NCBI RefSeq assembly: GCF_026262505.1
Contig: NC_067206.1
Span: 19,117,319-19,181,318, forward strand
DNA length: 64,000 bases
Direction: 5' to 3'
Source of the DNA: Trichomonas vaginalis G3
Taxonomy: Eukaryota > Parabasalia > Trichomonadida > Trichomonadidae
Positions 7,768 to 17,359 of this stretch are shown here, one piece after another (the first letter of the stretch is position 1; each line of letters opens with the position of its first letter). The notes beneath the pieces were generated by a model, which saw nothing but the letters and a program-made list of their open reading frames with translations, was not told the origin of the DNA and ran no database searches. Position numbers and translations under genes: made by a program.

Positions 7768-8868
7768 TTAAAGCCCATAAAATGAATTAAGAACACATAA
7801 ATTTTTATCATCTGCGACGTGACGAATACATTTTAATTTACTCAAGAATGCGTACCCTGATACATTAAATCTAATTCCTGTCTTATTTAATTTCACAACT
7901 TTGAAAAGGAATGTATGAATAGCTATAAAATGATGAGAAGATGTTTTATGGGTTGCTTCCATTTTTTCTGAAATAAATGAATAAATATAATGCTTATACG
8001 TTTTCATATCTTTTATGTTCTTAATAACGAATGGTATAGACCTTTCAACTTCGTCTTCCTTCGGTGCTGTTCTTTCATATGAAACATTATTGGTATCTTC
8101 AATAATGAAACCACAATCACACAAAATTTTATATGTTCCAATTGTTTCTTTTGATATTTTATCTAACAAATCAAAAACTTTATCAACACCTGTACATTTA
8201 TTTAAATAATAATTTGTGTAAATATCATGGTCTTCTTTCTTAATCGTATTTGTTGCATATGTTACATTTTTCAGTGCTTTTTTGAATTTTTCAGAATCAA
8301 GAGGAGGTGAAAGTAATATACATGGATAATCTCCATCGTCAATAAACTGAAGCTTATGTTTATGAATAAATTTTGTGCCTTCTTCTGAAAGTGTTTCGTC
8401 AATATCACCATCTAATAAATTTTTAGTAGATTCCAAAAAGTAATTTTTATATCTTTCCTCATGTGATTTTTGAACTTCTGATTCTGAAGCTGGGATATTC
8501 ATTAAACCCTCTACTTCATTCTCAACATTTCTCAATTCCTTAATTTTTTCATCTATTTCATTTCTTAATTGTTCCAATTTCTCAATCTCATCGTTATAAT
8601 ATTCATCTTGTTTAATTTTTTCTTCAAAATATTCAGGGAAAACATCAGGTTCTTTAGGTTTTTCTTCTTTAGATGTGGGATATAAGAAATTTATAACATC
8701 ATCTTTATTCATTTTTCCATCATAATCAAACTCATTTAAAAACTCCGCGAATTTTTGACAATTTCTTAAATAATATTTATCAACCTCATAACCCGCCTCA
8801 TCTAATATATCCTTTATTTCCTCATTTGTGAATCCCAATTTTTTAACGTCGTTAGTTTTGACGCTCAT
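7768..8868 (-). CDS. Maverick 1 unknown 366-aa protein
   Basis: I do not recognise this protein. It starts MSVKTNDVKKLGFTNEEI just inside the right terminal repeat and reads toward the polymerase. Residues about 75-125 form a charged coiled coil (KIKQDEYYNDEIEKLEQLRN). The C-terminal half looks globular, with conserved-looking Cys and His (YKILCDCGF, TSSHHFIAIHTF). The pairing with the polymerase gene suggests a replication or priming role, such as a terminal protein, but this is a guess from position. Confidence 0.5.
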   Translation of the reverse strand: MSVKTNDVKKLGFTNEEIKDILDEAGYEVDKYYLRNCQKFAEFLNEFDYDGKMNKDDVINFLYPTSKEEKPKEPDVFPEYFEEKIKQDEYYNDEIEKLEQLRNEIDEKIKELRNVENEVEGLMNIPASESEVQKSHEERYKNYFLESTKNLLDGDIDETLSEEGTKFIHKHKLQFIDDGDYPCILLSPPLDSEKFKKALKNVTYATNTIKKEDHDIYTNYYLNKCTGVDKVFDLLDKISKETIGTYKILCDCGFIIEDTNNVSYERTAPKEDEVERSIPFVIKNIKDMKTYKHYIYSFISEKMEATHKTSSHHFIAIHTFLFKVVKLNKTGIRFNVSGYAFLSKLKCIRHVADDKNLCVLNSFYGL

Positions 8869-8899
8869 TTCATACGAATTAAAGATAAATTATTTTAAA

Positions 8900-9097
8900 A
8901 TGTATGGGCTGAGTGTAAATGTCTTACGATTTGAAAATTTTTTAAATCTTGATTTATTCAAAAACGTAAGAATAAAAACCGTAAGAATCATACATTTTTT
9001 ACTTCATATGTTAAAAAAAATGATACAAAATCGTTCAATATTGTATGAATTCTTACGTTTACAAAAAAAGTCACACAACCCTTCCACATATACTACT
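8900..9097. repeat. Maverick 1 right terminal inverted repeat
   Basis: 198-bp partner of 2454-2651. It ends CCACATATACTACT and is followed at once by the AAGTAA duplication. Confidence 0.9.
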
Positions 9098-9103
9098 AAG
9101 TAA

Positions 9104-9345
9104 TGAATGAGTTGCATCAATAAAATGCTCTTTCACAATTTTGATTATGTCCATAAATTTGAAAGAAGCATAATAAAAGATTAATTTCTTTGGTTTGTTG
9201 TAATTATCGACATCGAAATAAATTAAATCATTTGGTGACTCTTGCTCTTTGATACCCTTAAATATTTGAGTTGCCTTGAATTGATTATCATCGTACAATG
9301 TACTAAAATTTATCAAAGTTTGAAACTTCCATTCAAAAGATATGG
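9104..9345 (-). pseudogene. MULE transposase, middle fragment
   Basis: The minus strand reads NFSTLYDDNQFKATQIF, KEQESPNDLIYFDVDN and KEHFIDATHSLL. These align with HALQTRY, QEESPDDLIAFEVSDN and TFHIDSTYKLL of the whole MULE at 15.7-17.2 kb. The Asp of FIDAT is the first catalytic Asp of the DDE core. The fragment ends at the AAGTAA duplication where the Maverick entered. Confidence 0.7.
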
Positions 9346-10050
9346 AAAGCAGACCTTTTCTTTATTGAAATACGAAAGTCCCCCTCAATAAATTACATTA
9401 CGATACATATCTTATAAAACTTTTGTTTTATAAGATATGCCGAATCTCAAAATACAGAAATGCCCATATAAACTATACGAACTTACAATATGCATGAGAT
9501 GGATAAACCATACACATGCTTCTACTCCTTTGGTTTTGAAAATTAAATAAAATTTTTCTTATATACAAGTTATTACGCCATTTTACTACTATCACTCATA
9601 TATACACTAGGATTTAAAGTGATCTACCATTATATCACTGAACTTTAGGTTTAATAATTTTAGATAAATTCTCAAAATCCTATCCTATTTCTATATTCTG
9701 CTTCAACGCATATAGTATATAGTATACCAAATTCATATCCTTAATATTACATTCAAATTCCAAACTTGACCAAATTATATAATATAAAATATCTTACGCT
9801 TTCGATATCTGATTAAAATAAGTATCAAATATTCATATATAGGAAACATACAATTGAGTACTATAATTATTCCAAAAATTGTAAGAATATGAGATTATGC
9901 AATCTTATGCAACATCAAGTTGGATTCAATCTTGATATATGTTAATGCCTAGTGGTAGTACTGATATTTCACCATAGGCATTATAGGTCTATCTATAACA
10001 GAAAAAAGTGCCAACTCGGGGCAGTGGAAATGATTTTCCCGAGTTGGCGC
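9346..10050. repeat. hairpin-rich stretch splitting the MULE
   Basis: This 0.7-kb A/T-rich stretch has no coding signal. It holds a perfect 15-bp hairpin with a 4-base loop (9406-9439), a looser one (about 9944-9982) and an 11-bp G/C-rich one (10010-10020 with 10038-10048). Transposase coding resumes on either side, so it is probably a third insertion of hairpin type. I could not find terminal repeats or a target duplication. Confidence 0.45.
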
Positions 10051-10057
10051 TCCTCTT

Positions 10058-10487
10058 CCTGAATTGTTTTCATTTGATCTGAAGATGCATTCAAAAAAGA
10101 TGGCCTGTTAAGTGGATCATCCAGATCAAGTTTTTTGTCCCATTCAATTTGAGCCATTTTCGGATCACCCCCTGTTTTATAAAATTAATAAGAACCCGAC
10201 GATAGCATTGTGATAATGTGTGGTATTTCTTTGTCTCATCTTTGATTTGATTGTGATTATGTGTTCCATTATATTCTGTTAGGATATATTCTTCATCATC
10301 CTTTAGAAATGAGATACATGCTTCACATTTATCTGCACTGCACCTGAATTTTAATTTTGTTTCCCCAAATTTGGATTTTTTTTAATTGATATGGACAACC
10401 TGCATGGCATTCGTTATCAATGACAGCTTTCATAGCATCTATATAAGATAGCCTTTCTTTAAGTTCGCATGGGGCATTGATATACAT
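10058..10487 (-). pseudogene. MULE transposase, N-terminal zinc-finger piece
   Basis: From the ATG at 10487 the minus strand encodes MYINAPCELKERLSYID and then, after a frame change, KFRCSADKCEACISFLKDD and TEYNGTHNHNQI. The C-x4-C ... H-N-H arrangement is the FLYWCH/WRKY-like finger found at MULE N-termini and matches C44, C49, H72 and H74 of the whole MULE. A second frame change is needed to reach SFLNASSDQMKTIQEEE. Confidence 0.6.
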
Positions 10488-11213
10488 CAAAAAAATGAAA
10501 TGATTTCGATATCAAAAAGAATATTCAAAAAATTTGAAAAAATTCACAAATCTCGCTTTCTGAAAGAAAATGGCCTCTTAAACTTTGTGCATATATTCAT
10601 CTATATGGCAGAATGTATCAGTATATTATTTAGCCAACACAACTTATCTGGTGTCGAGAAAATTCAAAAAAAGCACAAAATTTGAAAATTGCTCGGTTCT
10701 ACATTCAAAATAAATTTCATTAATTTTTTACGTACATATTAAGGTACTTATCTTATACATATATAATCTTCATTAGATATATACATGATAAATTAAATGA
10801 ACCTTGGCAATTATACTTTATTAAATAATAGTTGTTTATACATTATATTATCATTTAATATTATTTCGATAATGAAGATTTTTTTTCTTAAACGAAATTT
10901 TTACCTTATTAACTTTTGATGGAAATCCGCAAATCTAATTTAATAAAGAAAGCTGCGAGTGAAGCGAGCGGCTTACGTTGAAGATTTCTATCCAAATCTT
11001 TGCGGATATTCCTCAAATTCTTTATGAAACTCGCAACAGTTCCATAAAAAATTTTAAATTCTAAACTGTCGAAATTACAAGATCGGTAATTCACACCCTT
11101 CATGGGTGTGTCACTTTTTAAATGCGTCACTTTTAGCTAAAATTACCCCTACTCGTAAAATTTTTTGATAAGGAATCAAAAAATTTTTGACGTAATTGAA
11201 ATATATTTAAGCT
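10488..11213. other. gene-poor A/T-rich interval
   Basis: No convincing gene is visible. A 73-codon minus-strand frame (10909-11130) begins MTHLKSDTPMKGVNYRSCNF and contains ASFIKNLRNIRKDLDRNL. It overlaps a G/C-rich GAGTGAAGCGAGCGG word related to the tandem repeat at 15.1 kb, and I do not trust it as a gene. A small hairpin (CACACCC with GGGTGTG) lies near 11096, followed by two TCACTTTT words. Confidence 0.4.
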
Positions 11214-11448
11214 AAGAATTGGAGGGTGTGAGTACTATTGCATGAAATAGTATCTCACATCCTCCAATTCTTCCTATGGCGTCGAGAAAATTTTGGTGAA
11301 ATGCGACGACATTTTATCAAAATTTCTCGACGCCATATAGAGAACTATAGTCTGCGAGGTACTGATTCTATCCATGTACCTCGCAGACCATAGTTCTCAG
11401 CCAAAATGGCTAAGAATTGGAGGGTGTGAGTACTATTGCATGAAATAT
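11214..11448. repeat. free hairpin array (modules C-D-A-C)
   Basis: Three long hairpins follow each other, named as in the array at 26.2 kb: module C (AAGAATTGGAGGGTGTGAG and its inverse), module D (GGCGTCGAGAAAATTTTGG and its inverse) and module A (GAGAACTATAGTCTGCGAGG and its inverse), then a partial second C. Module B is collapsed to AGCCAAAATGGCT. The same modules in the same order make up the array of copy 2 at 26 kb. No terminal repeats of that transposon were found here. Confidence 0.8.
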
Positions 11449-11970
11449 CTTTTCCTCTACTCAAAATTAATATGAACTTCACCAAAAATTATTTTTAAAA
11501 TTTGACACTTTACGTTGTAAAGTGTTAAATTCCTTAACCCTGTATATAAGACCACCTATCGTACTTCTTGACGATTATGATTTATCGGCTCCAGCTAGTG
11601 AATAAAGGCTAGTTTACATATGAACGTTTATTTTTATACGTATACGCATACATATATGTGCCCGTATGGTGTCGCTTTTTTGTCACTTTTTATATTGTGC
11701 CGGCTCTCGTAGCAGAAGCCGGGTGACGCACAATATACACTGTACTATTGAATCATGTTCTATTTTTCTTTTTACCAGTGGATTTCCGGAATGTCATAGC
11801 CATTTAAAAAAATTCTCAGTAACCTTATCGAAAGCCATAGCCATTTTTAAAAAATTGCGACTTTTCCATAGATAACCCGTTCATACAACAAATTAATAAT
11901 AGATAAAAATTCTAGTTTACAATCAAATAAAAAAAACTATATATATAATATACACGCATAAAAATCTATT
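11449..11970. other. interval before POMP-like gene
   Basis: A/T-rich, with a short palindrome TTTACGTTGTAAAGTG near 11508 and a G/C-rich word TGCCGGCTCTCGTAGCAGAAGC near 11697. A 69-codon plus-strand frame at 11666 has no recognisable features and is not called. This stretch is downstream of the minus-strand gene that follows and may hold its 3' end. Confidence 0.4.
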
Positions 11971-13329
11971 TCATGCAATTTCATGCTCTTCTTCAAGATG
12001 AACTTCCTTTCCAACTAGTTTCTCCAATTCTGGCTTTTCTCCGACTTTGTTTGGATCTGTTTTATCATGCATGAAGTTCTCTGGTTCATCTTCGATGTCA
12101 TCACTTTCATCTCCGAAAATTGAAGTACTAACTCCTTTCTGATCGGAAGAATTACCTCCAAAATACATTTTAAGGCCAACAATAAGCATCATGATGACAA
12201 TTGCATAAGCAATAATCATAATTGTAGACTTATCCAAACCATGATCAACTTCTTCAACGAAAGTATGCCGGCTGAGTGGAGTATTATGCTCATTTCCTCC
12301 TAAGAAGATGGGAACAAACTCGTTTCTGTTTACTTCTTCGGTTTCTACGTGGAATGAAATTTCTGTTAAATTTTCAAGTTCAATTTCCTTCTTTTGGCCT
12401 TCTGTGCATTCTTCATTAGCACTTTCTCCATCTGACTCTTCTACAATCTCGTCTTTAAGAATGCCGCCGAAGAAAGATTTCGTAACTTCGATTTTAGCTT
12501 TTTTAGAGACTAAAATAGAAGGATTCTTTGCCAAATCGGAAAAGTATGATGAAAATACTTCGAAATCTGAGTTGTGAGTAACAACAAGAGCAGTTGCGAT
12601 ATCTGCATTATTTGAAACGTAAATAAGTCCGCTACTTGTAGCATTCGTATACTCTAAGAATGTAGAAGCGTGTGATTTAGCTGTATTGTTAAAGAATATG
12701 TTGTTTTGGATGGATGATGATAAACATCGAGTCAACATTAAAGCAGAGACTTGTCCTTTGCATACATTGAATGTAAGGTTGTTGTTTTGAATAACGGATT
12801 CGAATACATGGAAAAGAGATACACCTCCACAAAAATTCGTTGCATTATTTTCAGCAATTAAGGAGTTGTTGATACTAATGCTTGCGGAGTTTGATACTCT
12901 TATAGCTCCACCAATCTGGAAAACGTAGCATTGTCGGATAACGCAATCAGAGATATCTACAATTAAACCTCGAATAAGAATAGCACCACCTTCGACGGAA
13001 TTGAAGAAGTAGTCATGTTGTACACATTTCAAGAATTGACAATGAGTTATAGATGTGACAGTCGAATTAATTTTTTGTTTTTCTTTAAATAGAGTTCCAT
13101 TTATGTTTTCATTATCAAGATGAATTGCTGCGCTTAGGATATCTGAAAACTTCGAGTGTGTGATTTGATAATTTGTCGATGATTTACCACTGATAATCGT
13201 ACTAAAAGATTTCGAAAACTTCGAATTTTCTATTCTGAAGAATGAAACATCTCTCTTTGATGGTATAGAAAACAGCGGTGATCTACTAGTGATTGTAGAT
13301 AATACCGCTGCTCGAATAGTAATGTTCAT
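11971..13329 (-). CDS. POMP-like surface protein, beta-helix plus TM
   Basis: The 452-aa product has an N-terminal part (about residues 1-290) made of short repeated strands with the asparagine ladders and GGAI/GGAIRV words typical of chlamydial polymorphic-outer-membrane-protein repeats (VEGGAILI, QIGGAIRVSN, NFCGGVSLF), which fold as a right-handed beta helix. A single membrane segment (about 368-390, STIMIIAYAIVIMMLIVGL) follows, then a 62-residue acidic cytoplasmic tail. This is the layout of the large trichomonad POMP-like surface family, thought to act in host contact. I see no signal peptide, and the N-terminus is short for the family. The start is the first ATG of the frame. Confidence 0.75.
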   Translation of the reverse strand: MNITIRAAVLSTITSRSPLFSIPSKRDVSFFRIENSKFSKSFSTIISGKSSTNYQITHSKFSDILSAAIHLDNENINGTLFKEKQKINSTVTSITHCQFLKCVQHDYFFNSVEGGAILIRGLIVDISDCVIRQCYVFQIGGAIRVSNSASISINNSLIAENNATNFCGGVSLFHVFESVIQNNNLTFNVCKGQVSALMLTRCLSSSIQNNIFFNNTAKSHASTFLEYTNATSSGLIYVSNNADIATALVVTHNSDFEVFSSYFSDLAKNPSILVSKKAKIEVTKSFFGGILKDEIVEESDGESANEECTEGQKKEIELENLTEISFHVETEEVNRNEFVPIFLGGNEHNTPLSRHTFVEEVDHGLDKSTIMIIAYAIVIMMLIVGLKMYFGGNSSDQKGVSTSIFGDESDDIEDEPENFMHDKTDPNKVGEKPELEKLVGKEVHLEEEHEIA

Positions 13330-13473
13330 TCAATAAGAAATCTTTTCCTGTCACGTTTTTGATTTCGTCTTTCAAATAAATGATTGTTAGCGAACAATAA
13401 TATTAAATAATGTAATGAATTATGGAATAACATATAAACTTTGACTTAAATCCACATTTCGCTTATTGTCTAT

Positions 13474-14847
13474 ATGGATGATTATAAATTTGAAGAAAAT
13501 CAAAAGAAAAATCGTGTACAGAATGATATAGAAAGAAATGCTGAAAGCGATGATGATATTTTGCAGTTAGAAAAATGCATTTCGGCCATAAATGATATTT
13601 CAATTTCAACTGTTGTTGACGAAAAACAGTTAGATTCGCAATACAACGTAATATTACAAATATTATCACAAAATAGTTCATTAGTTATCAATCAAAACGT
13701 TGAAGATCCTCTAGTATCATTCATAATTCATAATTTACAGTCAAGATTTATGAATATTGTACAAGGAGCATCTGCATTGCTTAGAGCATACGCAAAAGAC
13801 ACTAATTGTAATCGTTTAATATTTATCCAAGATGAAAATTTAAATGTAATCATTGGTTTTCTCAAAGAAGGAAATGATTGTTTTGCAATCTCCAACATTT
13901 TTAGCGTAATCATTGAGATTCTAAAAGACCAAGACGCATCAGAGACAATTATTCAACAATTAAATTTAGATATTTTAACGGAAATACTAAATAATACAAT
14001 AAATAAGATCATTATAATTAATTCAGATCCAAATAGCAGTGTTTTAATGCTTAGGATGCTTGTATTTTTGAATGAATTAATTTATATGACCAAAAACTAT
14101 AAATTAGCAGATTTAATCAACCAATTCTTAACAACCCACATTAAATTTATTGATACTATTGCTGATCCAAATATTATTAAGTTTTTTTGTTGTATTTATC
14201 TTAATATCCTCTCATATGTTCAATTTGATAAAGAATTAATATCAATATTCTTTAAATGGATGGATGTTAATAGTCCAGATGTTCTAAATTTGATTATTAA
14301 TATTATTTGTAATAATAAATATCCTGGCGTTCCTCCATCGGATTTTATACTTAAAAGAATGATTGGATGCAAAGACCCACAACTATTTAATACACTTTGT
14401 GATGCAGAGGTTGCTTTATGTGAAAGAAATCAAAGACATTTAGAAATTATTTTAAAAGACAGCAATGAATTTATATCAGCACTTATTGCAATGGTTGATG
14501 AAAATCCTTATAGCTTAGGAATACAAATAGCACGGTTTCTTGCTTATTTGATTTATCAACAAATTAGCCCAGAATTTATTTTATCATCTGGTGTATTAGG
14601 TGTTATATCTAGCTTTGTAGATTCAGATTCAGCAGATTCAGTTGAATTTGTTGCTTCATTGTTTAATTTATTCAAAACACCTTCAATTACGCATCAAATA
14701 TACGAATTTTTGAATGAAAACGATATTATAGAAGAAATTGAATCATGCGCTGATAGTGATTTCCAAGATCTTGCTGATATTTCTTCAGAATTTTTAGATG
14801 AGATTGAAAAATATCAGAATTCAGAGAATTCAAATGAAAAATCATAG
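13474..14847 (+). CDS. armadillo/HEAT-like helical repeat protein
   Basis: This is a 457-aa, all-helical, acidic protein of unknown function. From about residue 75 on it repeats pairs of amphipathic helices with leucine and isoleucine spacing (VSFIIHNLQSRFMNIVQGAS, LNVIIGFLKEGNDCFAISNI and similar), as in armadillo or HEAT scaffolds. Residues 1-40 are charged and probably disordered. No membrane segment is seen. It is divergent from the POMP-like gene, with about 145 bases between the starts. Such proteins usually hold complexes together; no partner can be named. Confidence 0.65.
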   Translation: MDDYKFEENQKKNRVQNDIERNAESDDDILQLEKCISAINDISISTVVDEKQLDSQYNVILQILSQNSSLVINQNVEDPLVSFIIHNLQSRFMNIVQGASALLRAYAKDTNCNRLIFIQDENLNVIIGFLKEGNDCFAISNIFSVIIEILKDQDASETIIQQLNLDILTEILNNTINKIIIINSDPNSSVLMLRMLVFLNELIYMTKNYKLADLINQFLTTHIKFIDTIADPNIIKFFCCIYLNILSYVQFDKELISIFFKWMDVNSPDVLNLIINIICNNKYPGVPPSDFILKRMIGCKDPQLFNTLCDAEVALCERNQRHLEIILKDSNEFISALIAMVDENPYSLGIQIARFLAYLIYQQISPEFILSSGVLGVISSFVDSDSADSVEFVASLFNLFKTPSITHQIYEFLNENDIIEEIESCADSDFQDLADISSEFLDEIEKYQNSENSNEKS

Positions 14848-15350
14848 AAATCCTTAATTTATTACTTGCTAGAGATGTTTTTAGTCAAAATAAGCATATC
14901 ACAAGAAATGATCAAATTATTAAATTTTGATTTCCAGTCTAAAGCGATTGTAGTATTCACTGTACATGTGAGATGCATGTTCATCTATTCTTTTAGTTTG
15001 GAAATCAATATTGACCGAGAAACTGATAGTGCAGCATTATTATATGATAGAGAGATTTGGTAAGTTACTATCAAATTTGTAAGTAAGGGAAAAAAAGTAA
15101 GAAAGAAAAAAATTTAAAGAAAATAAAAAGCCACTCGCTTCGCTCGCGGTTGACAAAAAGAACAAATTCGTAAAATAATTGTATGAAATTACGAAACTAA
15201 GCCACCCGCTTCGCTCGCGGCTTAAGAAAAGAACAGATTCGAAAAAAGATTGTATGAAATTACGAAACTAAGCCACTCGCTTCGCTCGCGGCTTAAGAAA
15301 ACATCATATTTCAGATTATCGATACTAAAAATTTTTTTATTTTATTACAT
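14848..15350. other. interval with 71-bp tandem repeat
   Basis: A 65-codon plus-strand frame (14866-15063) directly follows the helical-repeat gene but shows no recognisable feature. From 15130 there are three copies of a 71-bp unit (15130, 15201, 15272), each starting GCCACTCGCTTCGCTCGCGG. The interval ends at the MULE. Confidence 0.6.
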
Positions 15351-15722
15351 TTTTTAAAGCTTCTTAACTTAAATCATGGAATGTCTCAAAGACAAAAGTA
15401 GCATACAGCATGTAAAGCTAAAGAAAGATAATCATAATTAATACCTTAATTTTTAATATTACGCATTTTTAGGTGCAAAATTTAAAAACATTCTAATACA
15501 ATAGAGCAGTTTCCAAAAGTAGCATACAGCATGCAAAGCTAAAGAAAGATAATCATAATTAATACCTTTAAAGTTTAAAATCTTGATTTTTTTTAAAATC
15601 AAATATTTATAACTTTAATACATACAGCTTAAACCTTATACTTGTTTTCTCTTGTGAGAAAGCAATCTTACAAAGCTAACAATCCTAAAAAATAAAGAAT
15701 TAAAATTTAATAATTTAATCTA
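15351..15722. repeat. MULE left TIR
   Basis: 372 bp matching the inverse of the right repeat. It contains two copies of the unit with AGCATACAGCATG and AAAGATAATCATAATTAATACC. Confidence 0.8.
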
Positions 15723-15737
15723 AAATTAAAATCAAAA

Positions 15738-17186
15738 TTAAATAAAATGAGTTCTTTGTAATAATACTTTCAAGGTAGGATATATTTTAGTGGGATCTAT
15801 TGAGTCATCACTAACAGCATTGAGCAATCTATTGAGCATTGAAATACTCTCGATTTTTCTTTGTCTTTTTACATCAATTTCTGCGTTAGTTGCTTTTTCC
15901 ATGATCCTAATGACACGGTCATCTGCTGGATTTTGATCAATTTTGAGTTTGATAACGAAAGATGGTATCACTTTTGTATAAATTTCTATAATAACATCAT
16001 CAATTCTGAGATTTTTTCGATCAGGAAAATAGTCATGTTTGAGTGTTCTAAAATGAGCTTCGGCAATATTGTTAGTTGCGTCGCCTTCACGCCTGTCACG
16101 AGCAATCCATCTTGATATGTTGTAACGCCATTGTCTGTTAAAGTATTGAGATGCTGTTGGATCTGTGTCGAGCAACTCCAGAACTTGATCATAGGCAGCA
16201 TTTGCTTCTTCCTCATGTTCTGCATCTAATTTGAAGACTAAATCCTTCATCAAATTATAGAATTGTTCAAATTTTTCTTGAGAAGAAAACTTATTTGATT
16301 TGCGAAGAATTGCACGAAGAACATGTACTCCGCACCAAAGTATTTGAGCTTGTGGAATGCTTTCTTCTATTGCTTGAGCTATCTGTGGAGCACAGTCCAT
16401 GCTAATGTATTCTGGCTCAATTGTTACCCATCTGAGATAGGCGCACACGCAAACTTGAATGTTTTGATAAGTGTCTGGTTGACAAAAGAAATATAAAAAA
16501 GGGAAAATGTGAAAATCTTTGATTTTGCCAGTAAATGCATACAATGGAATGTTTGATCGCAACAATTTATAGGTGCTGTCTATATGAAATGTCTTGATAC
16601 TATGCGCATAAGCTTTGCCTTCAAAAGGCGCGTAATAGAAACACATATTATTGTCTGAGACTTCAAATGCAATGAGATCATCTGGAGATTCTTCTTGTAC
16701 TGTCTGAACAAAGATTTGCAATGACACAACATCGTCAGGAGAATATCTAGTTTGAAGAGCATGTATTCTCTCTGCAAATCGTTTGATTGCACGTGGTTTT
16801 TGAGCGTACATCTCTGGAATGGACGGACCTGTAAGAGGAATTTCAAGATCTTTGAATGCATTTAGCTGTGCTATCGCTCTTTGATTGTCATCTGTTTGGA
16901 AGTAATGTTCTAAATATTTGCGATAAAAGACAGACGAATATTGACTTTTGTCATTTGGGGCGGAATGATCATGTTCTTCAACTATTTTGATTAGTTTGTA
17001 TTTATTTTGATCCAAGATTGCAACATTAAAATGTGCAGGACATTTTGGATATTTGCAGTGGAATGAAATCTGAGATCTTTCTTTCCTGACACGTTCACCA
17101 TATCCATACTGTGCTTGTATTTCTTGTTTAACTCCAAATTTACAAAGATCCATAACAGTAAAGATAGTTTCTTCTTCTAATTCCAT
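15738..17186 (-). CDS. MULE transposase, open frame
   Basis: The 482-aa product has an N-terminal FLYWCH-like zinc finger (C44, C49, H72, H74) for DNA binding and a DDE-type core: D203 (FHIDSTYK), D264 (ISMDCAPQ), the C285-x2-H288 pair (WCGVHVLRA) typical of MULEs, and E376 (NNIAEAHF). These residues would cut and join the element's ends. The length fits small trichomonad MULE transposases. The gene lies entirely between the terminal repeats, with the start at the first ATG (MELEEETIFTVMDL). It served here as the template for recognising the broken MULE at 0.8-10.5 kb. Confidence 0.85.
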   Translation of the reverse strand: MELEEETIFTVMDLCKFGVKQEIQAQYGYGERVRKERSQISFHCKYPKCPAHFNVAILDQNKYKLIKIVEEHDHSAPNDKSQYSSVFYRKYLEHYFQTDDNQRAIAQLNAFKDLEIPLTGPSIPEMYAQKPRAIKRFAERIHALQTRYSPDDVVSLQIFVQTVQEESPDDLIAFEVSDNNMCFYYAPFEGKAYAHSIKTFHIDSTYKLLRSNIPLYAFTGKIKDFHIFPFLYFFCQPDTYQNIQVCVCAYLRWVTIEPEYISMDCAPQIAQAIEESIPQAQILWCGVHVLRAILRKSNKFSSQEKFEQFYNLMKDLVFKLDAEHEEEANAAYDQVLELLDTDPTASQYFNRQWRYNISRWIARDRREGDATNNIAEAHFRTLKHDYFPDRKNLRIDDVIIEIYTKVIPSFVIKLKIDQNPADDRVIRIMEKATNAEIDVKRQRKIESISMLNRLLNAVSDDSIDPTKIYPTLKVLLQRTHFI

Positions 17187-17359
17187 TTGAAATTGAAATG
17201 AAAATTAAAAATTCAGAAATTTGAATAGATTTGGTCTGTAATTGAATGAGAATAGCAGTTTGTTCGTCATTGTTTGAGGCAAGAGTATTATAGGAATATT
17301 ATATGATGGATTTGAGTTGCATATAAAGAGTGCAAAAGGATAAAGAGAGAAATTTTGTT

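Larger units (their letters stand above)
2454..9097. mobile_element. compact Maverick/Polinton, copy 1
   Basis: The element is 6,644 bp long. Its ends are inverted repeats of 198 bp beginning AGTAGTATATGTGG, and I see no difference between the two copies. It is flanked by the 6-bp duplication AAGTAA (2448-2453 and 9098-9103). The AGT terminus, 6-bp duplication and protein-primed family B polymerase place it in the Maverick/Polinton class. Parts seen are the polymerase, a 366-aa unknown protein, two small amphipathic proteins and two other short genes. It is short for the family, which is commonly 15-20 kb. It looks whole at the ends, and identical repeats imply a recent insertion. It entered a MULE that had already landed. 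Confidence 0.85.
797..10487 (-). mobile_element. outer MULE split by three nested insertions
   Basis: A minus-strand Mutator-like element can be followed as four separated pieces in the right order: zinc-finger N-terminus (10058-10487), middle (9104-9345), start of the DDE core (2376-2453) and catalytic C-terminal half (797-1309). The gaps are filled by a hairpin-rich stretch (about 9346-10050), a Maverick/Polinton (2454-9097) and a hairpin-array element (1310-2359). Each piece aligns with the whole MULE protein at 15738-17186. The terminal inverted repeats were not identified, so the outer limits are those of the coding pieces only. The N-terminal piece also has frame damage of its own, so this copy is dead. 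Confidence 0.7.

Noticed and set aside
10500-10685. 61-codon plus-strand frame MISISKRIFKKFEKIHKSRF
   Set aside because: Lys/Ile/Phe-rich composition expected of A/T-rich DNA, with no neighbours or motifs to support it.
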